The position numbers and the translations under genes were made by a program. A DNA stretch of 64,000 nt. Source: Enhygromyxa salina. GTDB taxonomy: Bacteria > Myxococcota_A > Polyangia > Nannocystales > Nannocystaceae. This document shows, piece by piece, positions 50,694 through 60,669 of this stretch (positions are counted from its first letter, which is position 1; each line of letters begins with the position of its first letter). The notes beneath the pieces were generated by a model. That model searched no databases, was not told where the DNA came from, and saw only the letters and a program-made list of their open reading frames with translations. The stretch is taken from the NCBI RefSeq assembly GCF_002994635.1, contig NZ_PVNL01000057.1, positions 1 to 64,000 of the forward strand, written 5' to 3'.

Positions 50694-50984
50694 CGTGCTC
50701 GCCGAGGCTCGACGGGGTTGGTGCTCGTAACACCTCCCCGTCATCTTTTTGGTTGGTCCTCGGTCCTGAGCCCGCTCTACGATGGTGGGCACGGAACGCC
50801 AAAGAACTCGCTCGATGAGGGTGGTGGGCCGCTCGGGGCTGGCAGCGCCGTCATCTGGCGTAGTCGAAACCGTCGCCAACGCCGGCCTCTGACGCGCTTG
50901 TCAACACCCTGATCGGTGTCCGGCATCCCATGACAACGCGCTCGTCGGTGCCCAGATGCCCTCACCCGGACGGACACTGACGAC

Positions 50985-51329
50985 TTGACTACCGCGCAGA
51001 TTTACGAAGCAACACCGCCGCCCTCAGATTTTCGAAGTGGTCAAACCTGGTTTGAGTGCGGCACGAGTGGGCTTCGATTGCTACTGCAGACACGATGGGC
51101 GGGCCGTCCACGTACGTACTACGTGGGTGAGTGGCACTACCACACGGCCAACGCCCCGTGGCCTTCCAGTCAAGACGTCGACCAAATGCGCGTCGTGGCC
51201 GCTAAACCGGCGTATCGCTGCGACATCCGGTTGCTAGCGATCGTGTGCCCCGTCAAGCTCACGTTCAGCATCAAGCTGTTCGCGTTTCCCGGCCGAGATC
51301 CCCCGGTCGAACTTGTGCTTCAAACCTGA
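50985..51329 (+). CDS. Orphan JAMM/MPN metalloprotease, N-terminally truncated
   Basis: 114 aa from TTG 50985. The JAMM zinc-protease signature is intact: Glu in GEWHYH, then HxH, seven residues, SSQD (E...HxH-x7-S-x2-D). The flanking pattern (SGQTWFECGTSGL, YYVGEWHYH, and near the C-terminus the short LFAFPGRDPPVEL strand) resembles Mov34/MPN proteins of bacterial ubiquitin-like conjugation and CBASS-type defence loci. Family members are ~150 aa; the usual first strand and GGVLxG element are absent, so the 5' end seems lost. No E1, E2 or cyclase gene is adjacent. It lies next to a transposon relic. Confidence 0.65.
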   Translation: MTTAQIYEATPPPSDFRSGQTWFECGTSGLRLLLQTRWAGRPRTYYVGEWHYHTANAPWPSSQDVDQMRVVAAKPAYRCDIRLLAIVCPVKLTFSIKLFAFPGRDPPVELVLQT

Positions 51330-51589
51330 CGTTGCGGACGAACAATTATAGTTCGTGTTCCTCGATGGCGGCAGAGTCGTGCACGCGGCCAACTGTGTTG
51401 GGCGTCGAACACCTAGCCGTTGCATGCCCGATCTCTGTGCCGCAGGTGTGCTGTGACTCTGCTGCAGCAGCCTCCCCGCGCCGGAACCCACCGGAACCAG
51501 ACGGCACGAAAAACCCAAGCAATCACGGCGGGATGCGGGCCAAGGCCGCGCCATCGTTGCGGAAATCCGCATCCCACCGTACGGGCTGC

Positions 51590-54500
51590 CTACCCCTGAA
51601 CCTCGGCGAGCAGCTCGTTGGCCGCCTCGAGCTCGGGGTCTTCCTTATGGGCCCGACGCGCCCAGAACACCGCGCGCTTCGTATCCCCGAGGATCAGCGA
51701 GATCCGCCCCTGCCGCACGAACGACATCGCCCGCGTAATCGGGCACTCACCCTCCATCAGCGCAATCTGACGCAGCACCTTGGTCGCCAGATCCCACTGC
51801 TCAGACTCTTCGGCAAGATCCGCCAGCGCGGCCGCGATGTAGCCGTTTTGCTTGTCGTTGGCGAACGCGTTTTGCAGCATCAACAGCTGAGTCTCGGTGT
51901 CGCCACGGGCCTCGGCGAGCCGAGCCTTGCGCAGCTGCAACGTCGCGAGCTCCGGTGAGCGACCGGCCGGCGCCGCTTCAATCGCAGCGTCGATGATCGC
52001 CTCGGCCTCGGCATACTGCCCGCTCTGGGTGTAGGCGTCAGCGAGCAGCCCGACGGTCGCGGCGTCGGTCGGATCGACCTCCAGGATCGCCTGCAGCGGG
52101 ATCGCGGCCGAGGCTGGATCCTCGAGATCGAGGTACAGCGAGGCCGCACCGCGGAGCAGCTCGAGCCGCGCGGCGACGTCGGTGGCGGCGTCGGACTCCT
52201 CGATCAACAGATCGGCGAGCTCACGCCGGGCACCGAGCTCGGCGTAGATGACCTGCAGCTCGGCGCGCAAGCTAGCGACCTCGGGCTGCTTGCGACGGGC
52301 AAACTCGAGCCCGGTCCGGGCTTCACCCGGCTGCTCGAGGGTGCGGCAGGCCTGCGAGAGCAGCAGGGCGGCCTGGACCTGGGCCTCGCCGCTCTCGAGC
52401 GCGACGAGCCGGCCGCAGACCTTGGTCAGCCCCTCCCAGTTCTCGCCAGCGAGCTCGATCTCCCGCAGCTTGTGCAGGGCCTCGAGGTCCTTGCGGGCCC
52501 GGTCAACCCAGCCAACCAGCAGCTCGCGGGCCTCGTCGTTGGCGCTTCGTGCCTCGCGGAGCGCGACGAGACGCATGGTCGGCCCGCGCTCGGCGTCGAG
52601 GTCGTTGTCGGCGGCGGCGCCCATCCGCAGGGCCTCGAGCGCGTCCTCGAGCAGCTCGAGCACGGCCTCGGCGTCGAGCACGTAGGCCTGCTCGAGATCG
52701 TCGATGGCCTCGCTGAGCTCGTCGATGCTGCGCCGGACCTTGGACCGCGCCGTCAGCAGCTGCAGGCGCAGCGCCTCATCCTCGGTCGACTCGAGCGTCT
52801 GGCTCAGGGTCGTGATCGCGTCCTGGGCGTGACCGCTGACGCCGAGCGCGGCGGCCAGATCGATCCGCAGTCGGACATCGTCGGGGTTGACCACGCTGGC
52901 CTCGCGCAGCAGCGCGATCGCGGCCTCGGGGTCGCCGAGCTGGTCGTGTTGCACCGTGGCGGCCTCGCGCAGCAGCTGGACCCGACGGTCGACGTCTTGG
53001 GTCTGCTCGGCCACGGTCATGAGCATCTTGACCAGGCCGGCCCAGTCGTTGCTGGACCGGAGCGCGCGCTCGAGCCGTTGGCGGACGGCGTCGTCGGTGG
53101 GCACGCGCGCGTAGGCTTCTTCGAGCGCCCGCAGCTCGCCCTCGGGCTCGTCCATGGCCGCGCGCAGGTTGGCGAGCTCGATCGCCATGGCCCCGACTTG
53201 CGCGTCGCTGGCCCCGGCCAAGCGCCGCTCCATCAACATCGCGCGCTCGTCTTCGTCGAGCTCGTCCTCACCCCACTCGAGCAGGGTGCTGATCAGCTCG
53301 GGGTCGTTGGGCTGGCTGTCCAGCGCCTGGCGCACGACCATCAGCGCCTCGGTCAGATCGTCGGCCCGCAGCCGCTGGGCGAGGTTCAGGCTCAGCGCCC
53401 GGATCGCTTCGGTGTCGCTGCGGCCCTGCGCGGCCATCAGCTGGTTGCGCAGCAGCGAGAGCAGCTCCTCGACGTTGCCGGACCGCTCGAGGTGCTCGGC
53501 GAGCAGCAGGTTGGCCTCGGTCTGCTCGGGATCCTCGAGCAGCGCGTCGTTGAGGATCGTCACCGCGTCGTCGGCCCGGCTGTCGCTGCGCAGGAACGCC
53601 CGCGCGAGCTGCAGGCGCAGCACGTTGCGGTCCTTGGCGTCCTGAATGCCGTCGAGCGTCTCTTCGACCAGCCGCTCGAGTCGGTCGACCTCACCGAGCT
53701 GACCGTAGAGGCGGGCGAGCGGCTCCCAGGCCGCGCGGATCGTGGGATCGCGCTCGACCAGGCTCTCGTACAGCTTGACGGCCAGGGTCAGATCACCCTC
53801 GGGATCACCAGCGACCTCGGCCAGCTTCTCCGCTGCAGGCAGGACCTTGGCCAGATCGGCGATCTCGGCGGCCTCGGTCAGCCACTTGACGGCGCCCGCG
53901 ATGTCGCCGGCTTCACGGCGGCGCTCGGCCAACCCGAGCAGCGCCCAGTCGACCTGGGCGAGGCCGTCGATCAAGCTCTCGGACAGCTCGACGGCCCGGA
54001 GCATGAGCTCTTCGGACCGGTCCCAGTCCTCGAGACCCAGGGCCAGCTCGACGGCCTCCTTGGCGAGGTCGAGGCCGACCTCGGGCTGGCGCAGCCGGTT
54101 CTCGAGGCAGTGGAGCAGGACCTTGGGATCGTCGGAGCGGCGGGCGACCTTCTCGTAGAGCTCGAGCAGCGCCTCGTTGGCGCTGTGCTGCTCACACGCG
54201 CGCGAGAGGATCATCGCGGCCCGACCCCAGCGGGCGTCGTCCTCGAGCGCGGCGTTGAGCGCCTCGATCCCCTCGTCGACCGACTCTTCGTCGGACAAAT
54301 GAACCTCGGCCATGCGGAACCGCGCGTCGGCGCGGGTCTCGGCTTGATCGGCGCCGAGGTTGGCCAGTCGCTGCAGCAGCTCGACCTGGCGCTCGCTGTC
54401 GCCGGTCGAGCCGGCCACGCGGGCCTGCGCGCGCCAGACGTCGACCTGGCGCACGCCCGTGGCCTCGGCGTCGGTGTAGAGCTCGGCCGCGCGGGCGAAG

Positions 54501-57500
54501 CTCTCGCGGCTCTCCATCACCTCGCCCAGGCGCAGCAGCAGCTCACAGCGGATCAGCGCCTCGTCGCCGCGACGCATCGACGCGAGCCGATCCTCGAGCA
54601 GCTTGGCGTAGCGCTCGGTCCGGCCCAGACGGATCGCCAGATCCTTGACCGCGTCGTGCAGCAGCGGCGAGCTGGGATCGGTCTCCACGGCCTCCAGCCG
54701 GGCCTCGAGCGCGGCGTCGACGTCCTGCAGGTCGTGCTCGTGCACGTCGCCGAGCGCACCGAGGATCTTGGCGCGTCGGCGCGGGGCCTTGACGTTGGCG
54801 AGCCGGGTGTCGAGCACCCGCCGCAGCAGCGTGAAGTCGCCGTGCTTGCGCAGCAATTTCTGGAGCTTGGGCGCCTGGCTGTCGTCCTCGGCGACGGCCT
54901 CGAGCACCGACTCGTTGAGCTCTTCGACGCGATCGGGCTCCTGCTTGTCGGCGGCGATCAACGCGAGCGCGAGGTAGACCTCGGCGGCGTTGACCGGGGC
55001 ATCCTCGCCGCCGCGGCGCAGGCTCAGCAGCAAGGTCCGGTAGGCACGCTCGGCGCGATCGAGCTGTCCGGCGCTGTGGGCCGTCTCGGCCAGGGCCCGC
55101 AGGATCGTGACGTTCCCGGCGGCCATCTTGGACGCTTGCTCGAGCTGATCGATCGCCTCTTCGACCTTCTCCTGGGCGAGGGCGACCCGGGCGAGCCGAA
55201 CGTGGACCTCGGCGCGCTGGGCCGAGCGGCGCCGACCGAATCCCTCGATCAGATCCTCGAGCAGCGTGCGGGCCTCGTCGAGCCGACCGGCGCCGCGCAG
55301 GCCGTCGGCGAGCATGACCTTGAGCCGGCGATCATCCGAGGCGAACTCGTGGGCGCGCTCGAGCACTGGGACCGAGAGCTCCGGGGTTCCGAGCTCCTCG
55401 TAGAGCTCGGCGGCCTCGCGGGCGTAGGCGACCACGGTGTTGGGATCGCCGACCGCGGTCGCGGCGGCAGCGAGGGTGCGGGCGAGCGCTTCTTTGTCGT
55501 CGCGCTCGCGGTGCAGACGGATCAACAGCTTGCGAACCTCGCCGTTGCGGGGCGCCTCGGTGAACGCGGTCTCGAGCACCTGGACGGCCTTCTCACGCTG
55601 CTCGGCGGCGATCCGGGCGCGGGCGAGCTTGAGCAAGATCGCGACGCGCTCGCTCTCGGGGGTCGCCTCGAGCCGTCGCTCGAGCTGCTTGGCGGCGGCG
55701 TCGGGCCGATCTTGCTGGGTGTAGAGCCGGGCGAGGGCGTCGAGGGCCTGGTTGCTGGGCTCGATCTCGACGGCCTTGCGGTAGTTGGCGATCGCCTGCT
55801 CGGGATCGCCGAGCCGCTGCTCCGAGAGCATCGCGGCGCGCAGGAACAGCGCCCCCGCGCTGCCCGTGTCGCCGGCCTCGGACACCTTCGCGGCCTGCGA
55901 GGCGAGGACCTCGGCGAGCTCGTCGTAGCGCCCGCGCTGATCGAGCAGCTCCGACAGCGCGGCGACCGACTCGGGGTGGCCGGGCGCCTCTTCGAGGTTC
56001 TCGCGCAGGGTCTCGACCCGGCCGCCGCGCGCCTCGAGCACGCCGGTCAGGCGCGAGAGCTCGAGCCGCAGCTCGAGCCTCCGGGCGATGTCCTCGGTCA
56101 TCTCGAGCTCGCGCAGTCGCAGGCCGATCAGCTCCGATACCCGATCCTCGTCTTCACACAGGCTCGCAACCCGAGCGATGTCTTCGATCAGCGGCTCGTC
56201 CTCGGCCAGCACCCCTGTATAGAGATCGATCGCGCGGCCAGACTCACCGCTCTGGGCCAGGATCTCGGCGGCGCGGCGCCGCAGATCGCGAGAGGTCTCG
56301 GCGTCGACGGGCAAGGTCGCGCCGTCGAGCAGCAGGCGCACGGCCTGGTCGGGCTCGTCGCTGGCGAGCTCCACGAGTCGCTCGAGCGACCACTGGGCGG
56401 CCTCCTCGGGGCTCATCGCGCCCGAGGCTTCGTCACCGCGCGACCACATGCGCGCGGCCTTGCGGTACAGGCGAACCAGGGTCTGACGGGCCAGCTCGGT
56501 GTGCTCGTCGCCAGCCTCGATGCCGATCTGTCCGGCCTCGTGGAGCTGATCCAGATCGTGCTCGGCGATCGCGTCGAGCCGCAGCAGGGTCTCGATCAGA
56601 TCGGGCCCCGGATCCTTGCGCTGCAGCCCGGCGAGGAGCGCGAGTGACTCGGGGTGCGAGGGCTCATGGTTGACGCCCCGGCGGGCGGCGGCGGTGGCCT
56701 TGGCCATGTCGCCGGTCTTCTCCCACCAACCGGCGACCAACAGCTCGAGGTTGCGCTGCAGGGTCTGGCGCAGATCCTGACCGTGCTCGGCGATCGCGGC
56801 CTCGAACGCGCCAGCGAGGGCGGCGAACGAGTCGGTCGCGCTCGCGGCGTTCTCGAGGTCGCTGATCAGCGTGCCGTCGGGGCGCTCGCGGGCGACGATC
56901 ACCAGCAACGCCGCGCTCGCGGCCTCGGGGTAGCGCCCGGCCTGGGCGGCGCAGCGCGACACGGCCTCGTGGGCGTCGACGCGGCGCGGGTCGGCCTTGG
57001 CGGCGCCACCGTAGGCGTCGGTCGCCGCTTCGGGGTTGCCGAGCTGGGTCTCGTGGATCCGGCCCGACTCGAACAGCAGCTGAGCGGAGCGGCGCTCCGA
57101 CAGACACGCCTGCGCGGCCAGCTCGAACGCGGTCGCGGTCGCGTCCCAGCTCCCGGTTTCTTCGGCGAGCCGCAGCAGATCGTGCTCGAGGGCCAGGTCT
57201 TCGGGGGCGAAGGGCAGGGCGCTGCTCAGGATCTCGTGGGCTTTGGCTGGGTCCCCGGCGCGGGTCTCGTAGAGGTTGGCGGACTCGCGCAGGAGCCGGG
57301 ACTTGTCCTCGGGGGTGGCGGCGGCGGCCAGGCGCTCGTCCAGGATCTCGAGCCCGGCTTCCCAGTCGCCGGTCGCCCGAAACGCGCGCGCCAGGGCCTC
57401 GCCGGCCTGGGGCCCGCACGAGTCGAGGGACAACAGCGCCTGCAGGCCGGCCCGGGCTGGACCGTCGCCAGGCTCGACGCCGAGCGCGAGCGCGTAGGAG

Positions 57501-59314
57501 TTGGCGGCGGCGTCGGGGTCAGCGAGGTGCTCGCGCTGGATGTCGCCGATCCGCACGTAGGTCCGCGCGGCCCGGGCCCGACCCTGGCCGGCCGAGCTGC
57601 CGAGCAGCGTCGCGAGCTCGGCCCAGCGCCCGGTCTTGGCCATCAGGCCGTCGAGCGCGTCGAGGGTCTCGGGCTCGTCGCCAAAGCTCTCGCGGACGGC
57701 CAGCCAGGTGTTGGTGGCGTCGGCGTCACGGGCGAGCCGATCCTCGAGGATCCGCGCGGCCCGGATCAGATCGGCGCGGCGCTGCTGGTCGAGCACGGGC
57801 GCGGCGGCCCGCTTCTCGAGCGCCTCGACCAGCTGCTCCCACCGCTCGTTGGTCTCGAGCAGCTCGACGAGCGCGTCGCGGGCCTCGAGATCATCGGGGT
57901 CGACCTCGAGCCGACGGTTCCAGTTGGCGAGGGCCCGATCAGCCTGATCGAGTCGCTCGGCCAGACGCGCGGCCTCACCCAAGATGGTCTTGCGCACGGC
58001 CGAGACCCGCTCGAGCCGGGCGAGGGTCTCGAGCACGTCGAGCCGACGGATGTCCTCACCAGAGCCGGCGAGCAGCTCCGCCAACCCGTGGGCAGCGGCC
58101 AGCGCCGCGCCCTGCTCGGGCTCTTCGGACTCGAGCACGCGCGAGTACAGGTCCGCCGCGGTGTCCTTGTCGTCGAGCAGATCGCGGTAGGCGTGGGCGG
58201 CCTCGATCAGCAGCGTGGTTCGCTGGCTGCCCTCGCTGGCCTCGGCGGCGGCGACGAGCGAGGCCGCGTGGAGATCGTGCTGACCCGAGCGCTCGGCCAG
58301 CTGGCGCAGCTGCTTGCGGGCGTCGGCGTCACCGGGATCGATCGTGAGCAGCGCGCCGTAGTGCTGCATCGCGCGGGCGTCGTCACCCGCGATGCCCAGG
58401 CGGCTGCCGAGCTCGCGGTACAGCGCCGCTCGCTCCTCGTCATTGACGAAGTTGAGCGCCCGCTCGAGCACCCGGATCACGTCCTCGGGCCGCTCGGCGG
58501 CGTCGTAGTTCTTGCGCAGCAGCGACAGCGCCCGGCGGCGCAGCGGCAGCCCGGCGCTGGCGTGCTCGAGCAGGCGCTCGAGCTGCGAGCAGGCCTCCGT
58601 GTGGCCGGCGCTCTCCTCGAGCAGGGCCTCGAGCTCGTCGAGGGCCTGCTGCGGATCGTTGAGCTTGTCGAGATAGCAGGCGGCGATCTCGACCCGCAGC
58701 TCCCGGGCCTCGAGCGACGACAGCTGCGGCAGCCGCCCACGCCACAGCTCGATCAGATCACTCCATCGCTCTTGCCGCTCGAGCAGGCGGGCCAGCGAGG
58801 CCTCGAGCTTGGTGTTGCCGCGGTCGAGCTCGAGCTGCTTGACCATGTAGTCGGCCGCCCGCTCTTGTTGATCCGCGAAGTCCTTGGCGACGTGGGCCGC
58901 GTCGTCGAGCAGCCGCTTGCGCGTGGCCTTGTCGGTGGTGACCCCGAGCGTGCGGTCGTAGACGCTCAACAATTGATCCCACTGCTCGGCCGCCGTCAGC
59001 GTGACCGTGAGCCGGTCGAACGCCCAGGTCGCCTCGGGGTCACGCGTGATGATGCTGGTCAGCAGCTCGGTGATGACCTCGGGCTCCTCGCCAAACCACT
59101 CTTCGTGGAAGTTGACGGCTCGCTCGGCGAGCGGACCCGTGATGTCGCGGTCGAGCCCACGGCCGAGCAGATCTCGGTACAAGCTGGCGACGTCTTCGGG
59201 TCGCTGCAGGCTCTCGGCTAGCTCTTCGAGGTGGTCCCACGCATCGTCGCTGTCGGGGGCGTTTTCAGCGGCGCGCATTGCTGCTGCAAAGGACTGCTCG
59301 GTCTTCGACGTCAT
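51590..59314 (-). CDS. Giant tetratricopeptide-repeat protein
   Basis: 2574 aa from ATG 59314 (GGAG nine bases upstream). It is almost entirely TPR-like helix pairs, with recurring motifs such as ERAALYRELGSRLGIAGDDA and EAIANYRKAVEIEPSNQALD. It is very acidic and Ala/Leu/Glu-rich. No signal peptide, membrane segment or catalytic domain is visible, so a large cytoplasmic solenoid scaffold is likely. The ~275-bp divergent gap to the next gene probably carries its promoter. The partner is unknown. The long antisense frames over this gene are GC artefacts. Confidence 0.85.
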   Translation of the reverse strand: MTSKTEQSFAAAMRAAENAPDSDDAWDHLEELAESLQRPEDVASLYRDLLGRGLDRDITGPLAERAVNFHEEWFGEEPEVITELLTSIITRDPEATWAFDRLTVTLTAAEQWDQLLSVYDRTLGVTTDKATRKRLLDDAAHVAKDFADQQERAADYMVKQLELDRGNTKLEASLARLLERQERWSDLIELWRGRLPQLSSLEARELRVEIAACYLDKLNDPQQALDELEALLEESAGHTEACSQLERLLEHASAGLPLRRRALSLLRKNYDAAERPEDVIRVLERALNFVNDEERAALYRELGSRLGIAGDDARAMQHYGALLTIDPGDADARKQLRQLAERSGQHDLHAASLVAAAEASEGSQRTTLLIEAAHAYRDLLDDKDTAADLYSRVLESEEPEQGAALAAAHGLAELLAGSGEDIRRLDVLETLARLERVSAVRKTILGEAARLAERLDQADRALANWNRRLEVDPDDLEARDALVELLETNERWEQLVEALEKRAAAPVLDQQRRADLIRAARILEDRLARDADATNTWLAVRESFGDEPETLDALDGLMAKTGRWAELATLLGSSAGQGRARAARTYVRIGDIQREHLADPDAAANSYALALGVEPGDGPARAGLQALLSLDSCGPQAGEALARAFRATGDWEAGLEILDERLAAAATPEDKSRLLRESANLYETRAGDPAKAHEILSSALPFAPEDLALEHDLLRLAEETGSWDATATAFELAAQACLSERRSAQLLFESGRIHETQLGNPEAATDAYGGAAKADPRRVDAHEAVSRCAAQAGRYPEAASAALLVIVARERPDGTLISDLENAASATDSFAALAGAFEAAIAEHGQDLRQTLQRNLELLVAGWWEKTGDMAKATAAARRGVNHEPSHPESLALLAGLQRKDPGPDLIETLLRLDAIAEHDLDQLHEAGQIGIEAGDEHTELARQTLVRLYRKAARMWSRGDEASGAMSPEEAAQWSLERLVELASDEPDQAVRLLLDGATLPVDAETSRDLRRRAAEILAQSGESGRAIDLYTGVLAEDEPLIEDIARVASLCEDEDRVSELIGLRLRELEMTEDIARRLELRLELSRLTGVLEARGGRVETLRENLEEAPGHPESVAALSELLDQRGRYDELAEVLASQAAKVSEAGDTGSAGALFLRAAMLSEQRLGDPEQAIANYRKAVEIEPSNQALDALARLYTQQDRPDAAAKQLERRLEATPESERVAILLKLARARIAAEQREKAVQVLETAFTEAPRNGEVRKLLIRLHRERDDKEALARTLAAAATAVGDPNTVVAYAREAAELYEELGTPELSVPVLERAHEFASDDRRLKVMLADGLRGAGRLDEARTLLEDLIEGFGRRRSAQRAEVHVRLARVALAQEKVEEAIDQLEQASKMAAGNVTILRALAETAHSAGQLDRAERAYRTLLLSLRRGGEDAPVNAAEVYLALALIAADKQEPDRVEELNESVLEAVAEDDSQAPKLQKLLRKHGDFTLLRRVLDTRLANVKAPRRRAKILGALGDVHEHDLQDVDAALEARLEAVETDPSSPLLHDAVKDLAIRLGRTERYAKLLEDRLASMRRGDEALIRCELLLRLGEVMESRESFARAAELYTDAEATGVRQVDVWRAQARVAGSTGDSERQVELLQRLANLGADQAETRADARFRMAEVHLSDEESVDEGIEALNAALEDDARWGRAAMILSRACEQHSANEALLELYEKVARRSDDPKVLLHCLENRLRQPEVGLDLAKEAVELALGLEDWDRSEELMLRAVELSESLIDGLAQVDWALLGLAERRREAGDIAGAVKWLTEAAEIADLAKVLPAAEKLAEVAGDPEGDLTLAVKLYESLVERDPTIRAAWEPLARLYGQLGEVDRLERLVEETLDGIQDAKDRNVLRLQLARAFLRSDSRADDAVTILNDALLEDPEQTEANLLLAEHLERSGNVEELLSLLRNQLMAAQGRSDTEAIRALSLNLAQRLRADDLTEALMVVRQALDSQPNDPELISTLLEWGEDELDEDERAMLMERRLAGASDAQVGAMAIELANLRAAMDEPEGELRALEEAYARVPTDDAVRQRLERALRSSNDWAGLVKMLMTVAEQTQDVDRRVQLLREAATVQHDQLGDPEAAIALLREASVVNPDDVRLRIDLAAALGVSGHAQDAITTLSQTLESTEDEALRLQLLTARSKVRRSIDELSEAIDDLEQAYVLDAEAVLELLEDALEALRMGAAADNDLDAERGPTMRLVALREARSANDEARELLVGWVDRARKDLEALHKLREIELAGENWEGLTKVCGRLVALESGEAQVQAALLLSQACRTLEQPGEARTGLEFARRKQPEVASLRAELQVIYAELGARRELADLLIEESDAATDVAARLELLRGAASLYLDLEDPASAAIPLQAILEVDPTDAATVGLLADAYTQSGQYAEAEAIIDAAIEAAPAGRSPELATLQLRKARLAEARGDTETQLLMLQNAFANDKQNGYIAAALADLAEESEQWDLATKVLRQIALMEGECPITRAMSFVRQGRISLILGDTKRAVFWARRAHKEDPELEAANELLAEVQG

Positions 59315-59589
59315 GCTGGCAAACTCCGTTCCACCCGGCCCGGCAGGGGCCGTCATGGAGCGAAAGTGTATCAGGGGCGGGCTCGGCACCGATCGTGAAT
59401 TCGCGGTGAAACTCCGCTTGGCTGCGGTTTTCCCACTGCTAGCGCGGGCAGGTAGTCATGAGTCCCACATCTGCGAGGTGATCCAATGGACGGTGTGTCG
59501 CCGATCGCGGCTGGGTCGCATCCGGCCGGACGAGGTGGTCGGGTCGCTCGCGATTTAGGCCGTCGCCCTCGGCTGGTACTCTACGCCCG

Positions 59590-60642
59590 GTGCGAACGCC
59601 CGGACTCTCGGCCCTGCTGGGGTGTGCCCTCGCGTGCTCAGGGCCCCCCAGCGCCCGCGAGCCCGAGCCCGAGCCTACCCAGCGAGTGGTGGACCCGGCA
59701 AAGGTCGTGCCCAGCCCCGCGCCCGAGCCGGCGACGGCTGGCGACCAGGCCGTGGACCCGCTCCTGGCCCTTGCGCGCGGCCAGATCCGTGGCGGGCGGG
59801 CGCCTGCGGAGCTTCGCCGCGAGCTGCTCGAGTCTGGCGATCCCGATCACCGTCACGCCGGTCGGCTGCTGCAGGCGATCGCCGACGAGAAGCCCGAACC
59901 GGTGCTGACGCGTGCGCGCGGACTCGCCCAGGTCGAGCTGGCCGAGCCGATCGAGCCGGGCGAGCCGATTGAGCGACCCGCAACGGTCGAGCCCCCGATC
60001 GAGCCGACTCCGGCGAGCCCACCCGCTCGTGAACCCACGGCCGTGGCGGAGCCACCCAGCCCGGCCCCCAGCGAGATCACCGCCGCGCCCGGGCCCGACG
60101 ACGAGTCTTGGGATCCCCCGCCCAAGCTGTCGAGCCTGCCCGCCGACGGGCCCGTCCGGGCGTGGTTCGACGCGGGCGTGACCGAGCTCGAGCCCGAGCC
60201 GGCCGCGGTGATCGGCGAGCCCGAGCTCTCGCAGGCCCGGCTGTTCGGTCCCGAGCTGTTGCTGCTGCGCGAGCGCCCGCCCGTGGTCGCAGCCCCGATG
60301 ACCGACGCCGACGAAGGCCCGCGCCTGGTGATCCTCACCAGCATGGCGATCCGGGTCGACCCGTCCGGCGACGCGATCACGCTCGAGCTGAGCGGCGCCG
60401 GGCCGGCCGCGCTGGCGTTCACGCCCTGCAGCTCGACGCACGTACGCGTGAGGATCTTGAACGCTGGCGCCGTGCCCGGGTTCCTCGCGGCTCGCCCGAC
60501 GCGGCCCGAGCTCGAGGTCGTGGAGGTCGCCCGGCGCGACACGATCATCGAGGTGGAGATCGAGTTTGCGCGCGGCTGGACCTTGATCGGCGCCGCGCGC
60601 CTGGCCAACGGCGCGAGCGTCCGGTTCGAGCGTGAGCGCTGA
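59590..60642 (+). CDS. Pro/Glu-rich lipoprotein
   Basis: 350 aa from GTG 59590. The signal peptide has Cys residues in LLGCALAC; lipobox ALAC places the modified Cys at about 16. A long Pro/Glu/Ala linker (about 20-190) is followed by a beta-rich C-terminal domain (LVILTSMAIRVDPSGDAITL, RPELEVVEVARRDTIIEVEI). It ends 27 bp before glnD in the same direction and may be co-transcribed. No family is recognised; it is an envelope protein of unknown role. Confidence 0.7.
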   Translation: MRTPGLSALLGCALACSGPPSAREPEPEPTQRVVDPAKVVPSPAPEPATAGDQAVDPLLALARGQIRGGRAPAELRRELLESGDPDHRHAGRLLQAIADEKPEPVLTRARGLAQVELAEPIEPGEPIERPATVEPPIEPTPASPPAREPTAVAEPPSPAPSEITAAPGPDDESWDPPPKLSSLPADGPVRAWFDAGVTELEPEPAAVIGEPELSQARLFGPELLLLRERPPVVAAPMTDADEGPRLVILTSMAIRVDPSGDAITLELSGAGPAALAFTPCSSTHVRVRILNAGAVPGFLAARPTRPELEVVEVARRDTIIEVEIEFARGWTLIGAARLANGASVRFERER

Positions 60643-60669
60643 TCCGAATGTCGCTATAGACTCCGGGCG

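Larger units (their letters stand above)
49205..50880 (-). mobile_element. Degenerate insertion-sequence remnant (transposase tail plus ExeA-like ATPase)
   Basis: The minus-strand order is DUF6431-like N-terminus, transposase C-terminus, then AAA ATPase, joined by an ATGA overlap. This is the gene layout of elements with a DDE integrase plus a TniB/ExeA-type helper. The DDE catalytic core is deleted and the first part is frameshifted, so it is inactive. No matching terminal inverted repeats were found by eye. Confidence 0.6.

Noticed and set aside
51338..51356. Hairpin ACGAAC/GTTCGT with AT-rich loop after the JAMM gene
   Set aside because: The stem is only 6 bp with no T-run; too weak to call a terminator or operator.
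52472..56647. A 1391-codon open frame on the plus strand
   Set aside because: It is antisense to the giant TPR gene; its composition (Gly/Leu/Arg/Gln-rich, no domains) is the usual GC-driven shadow.
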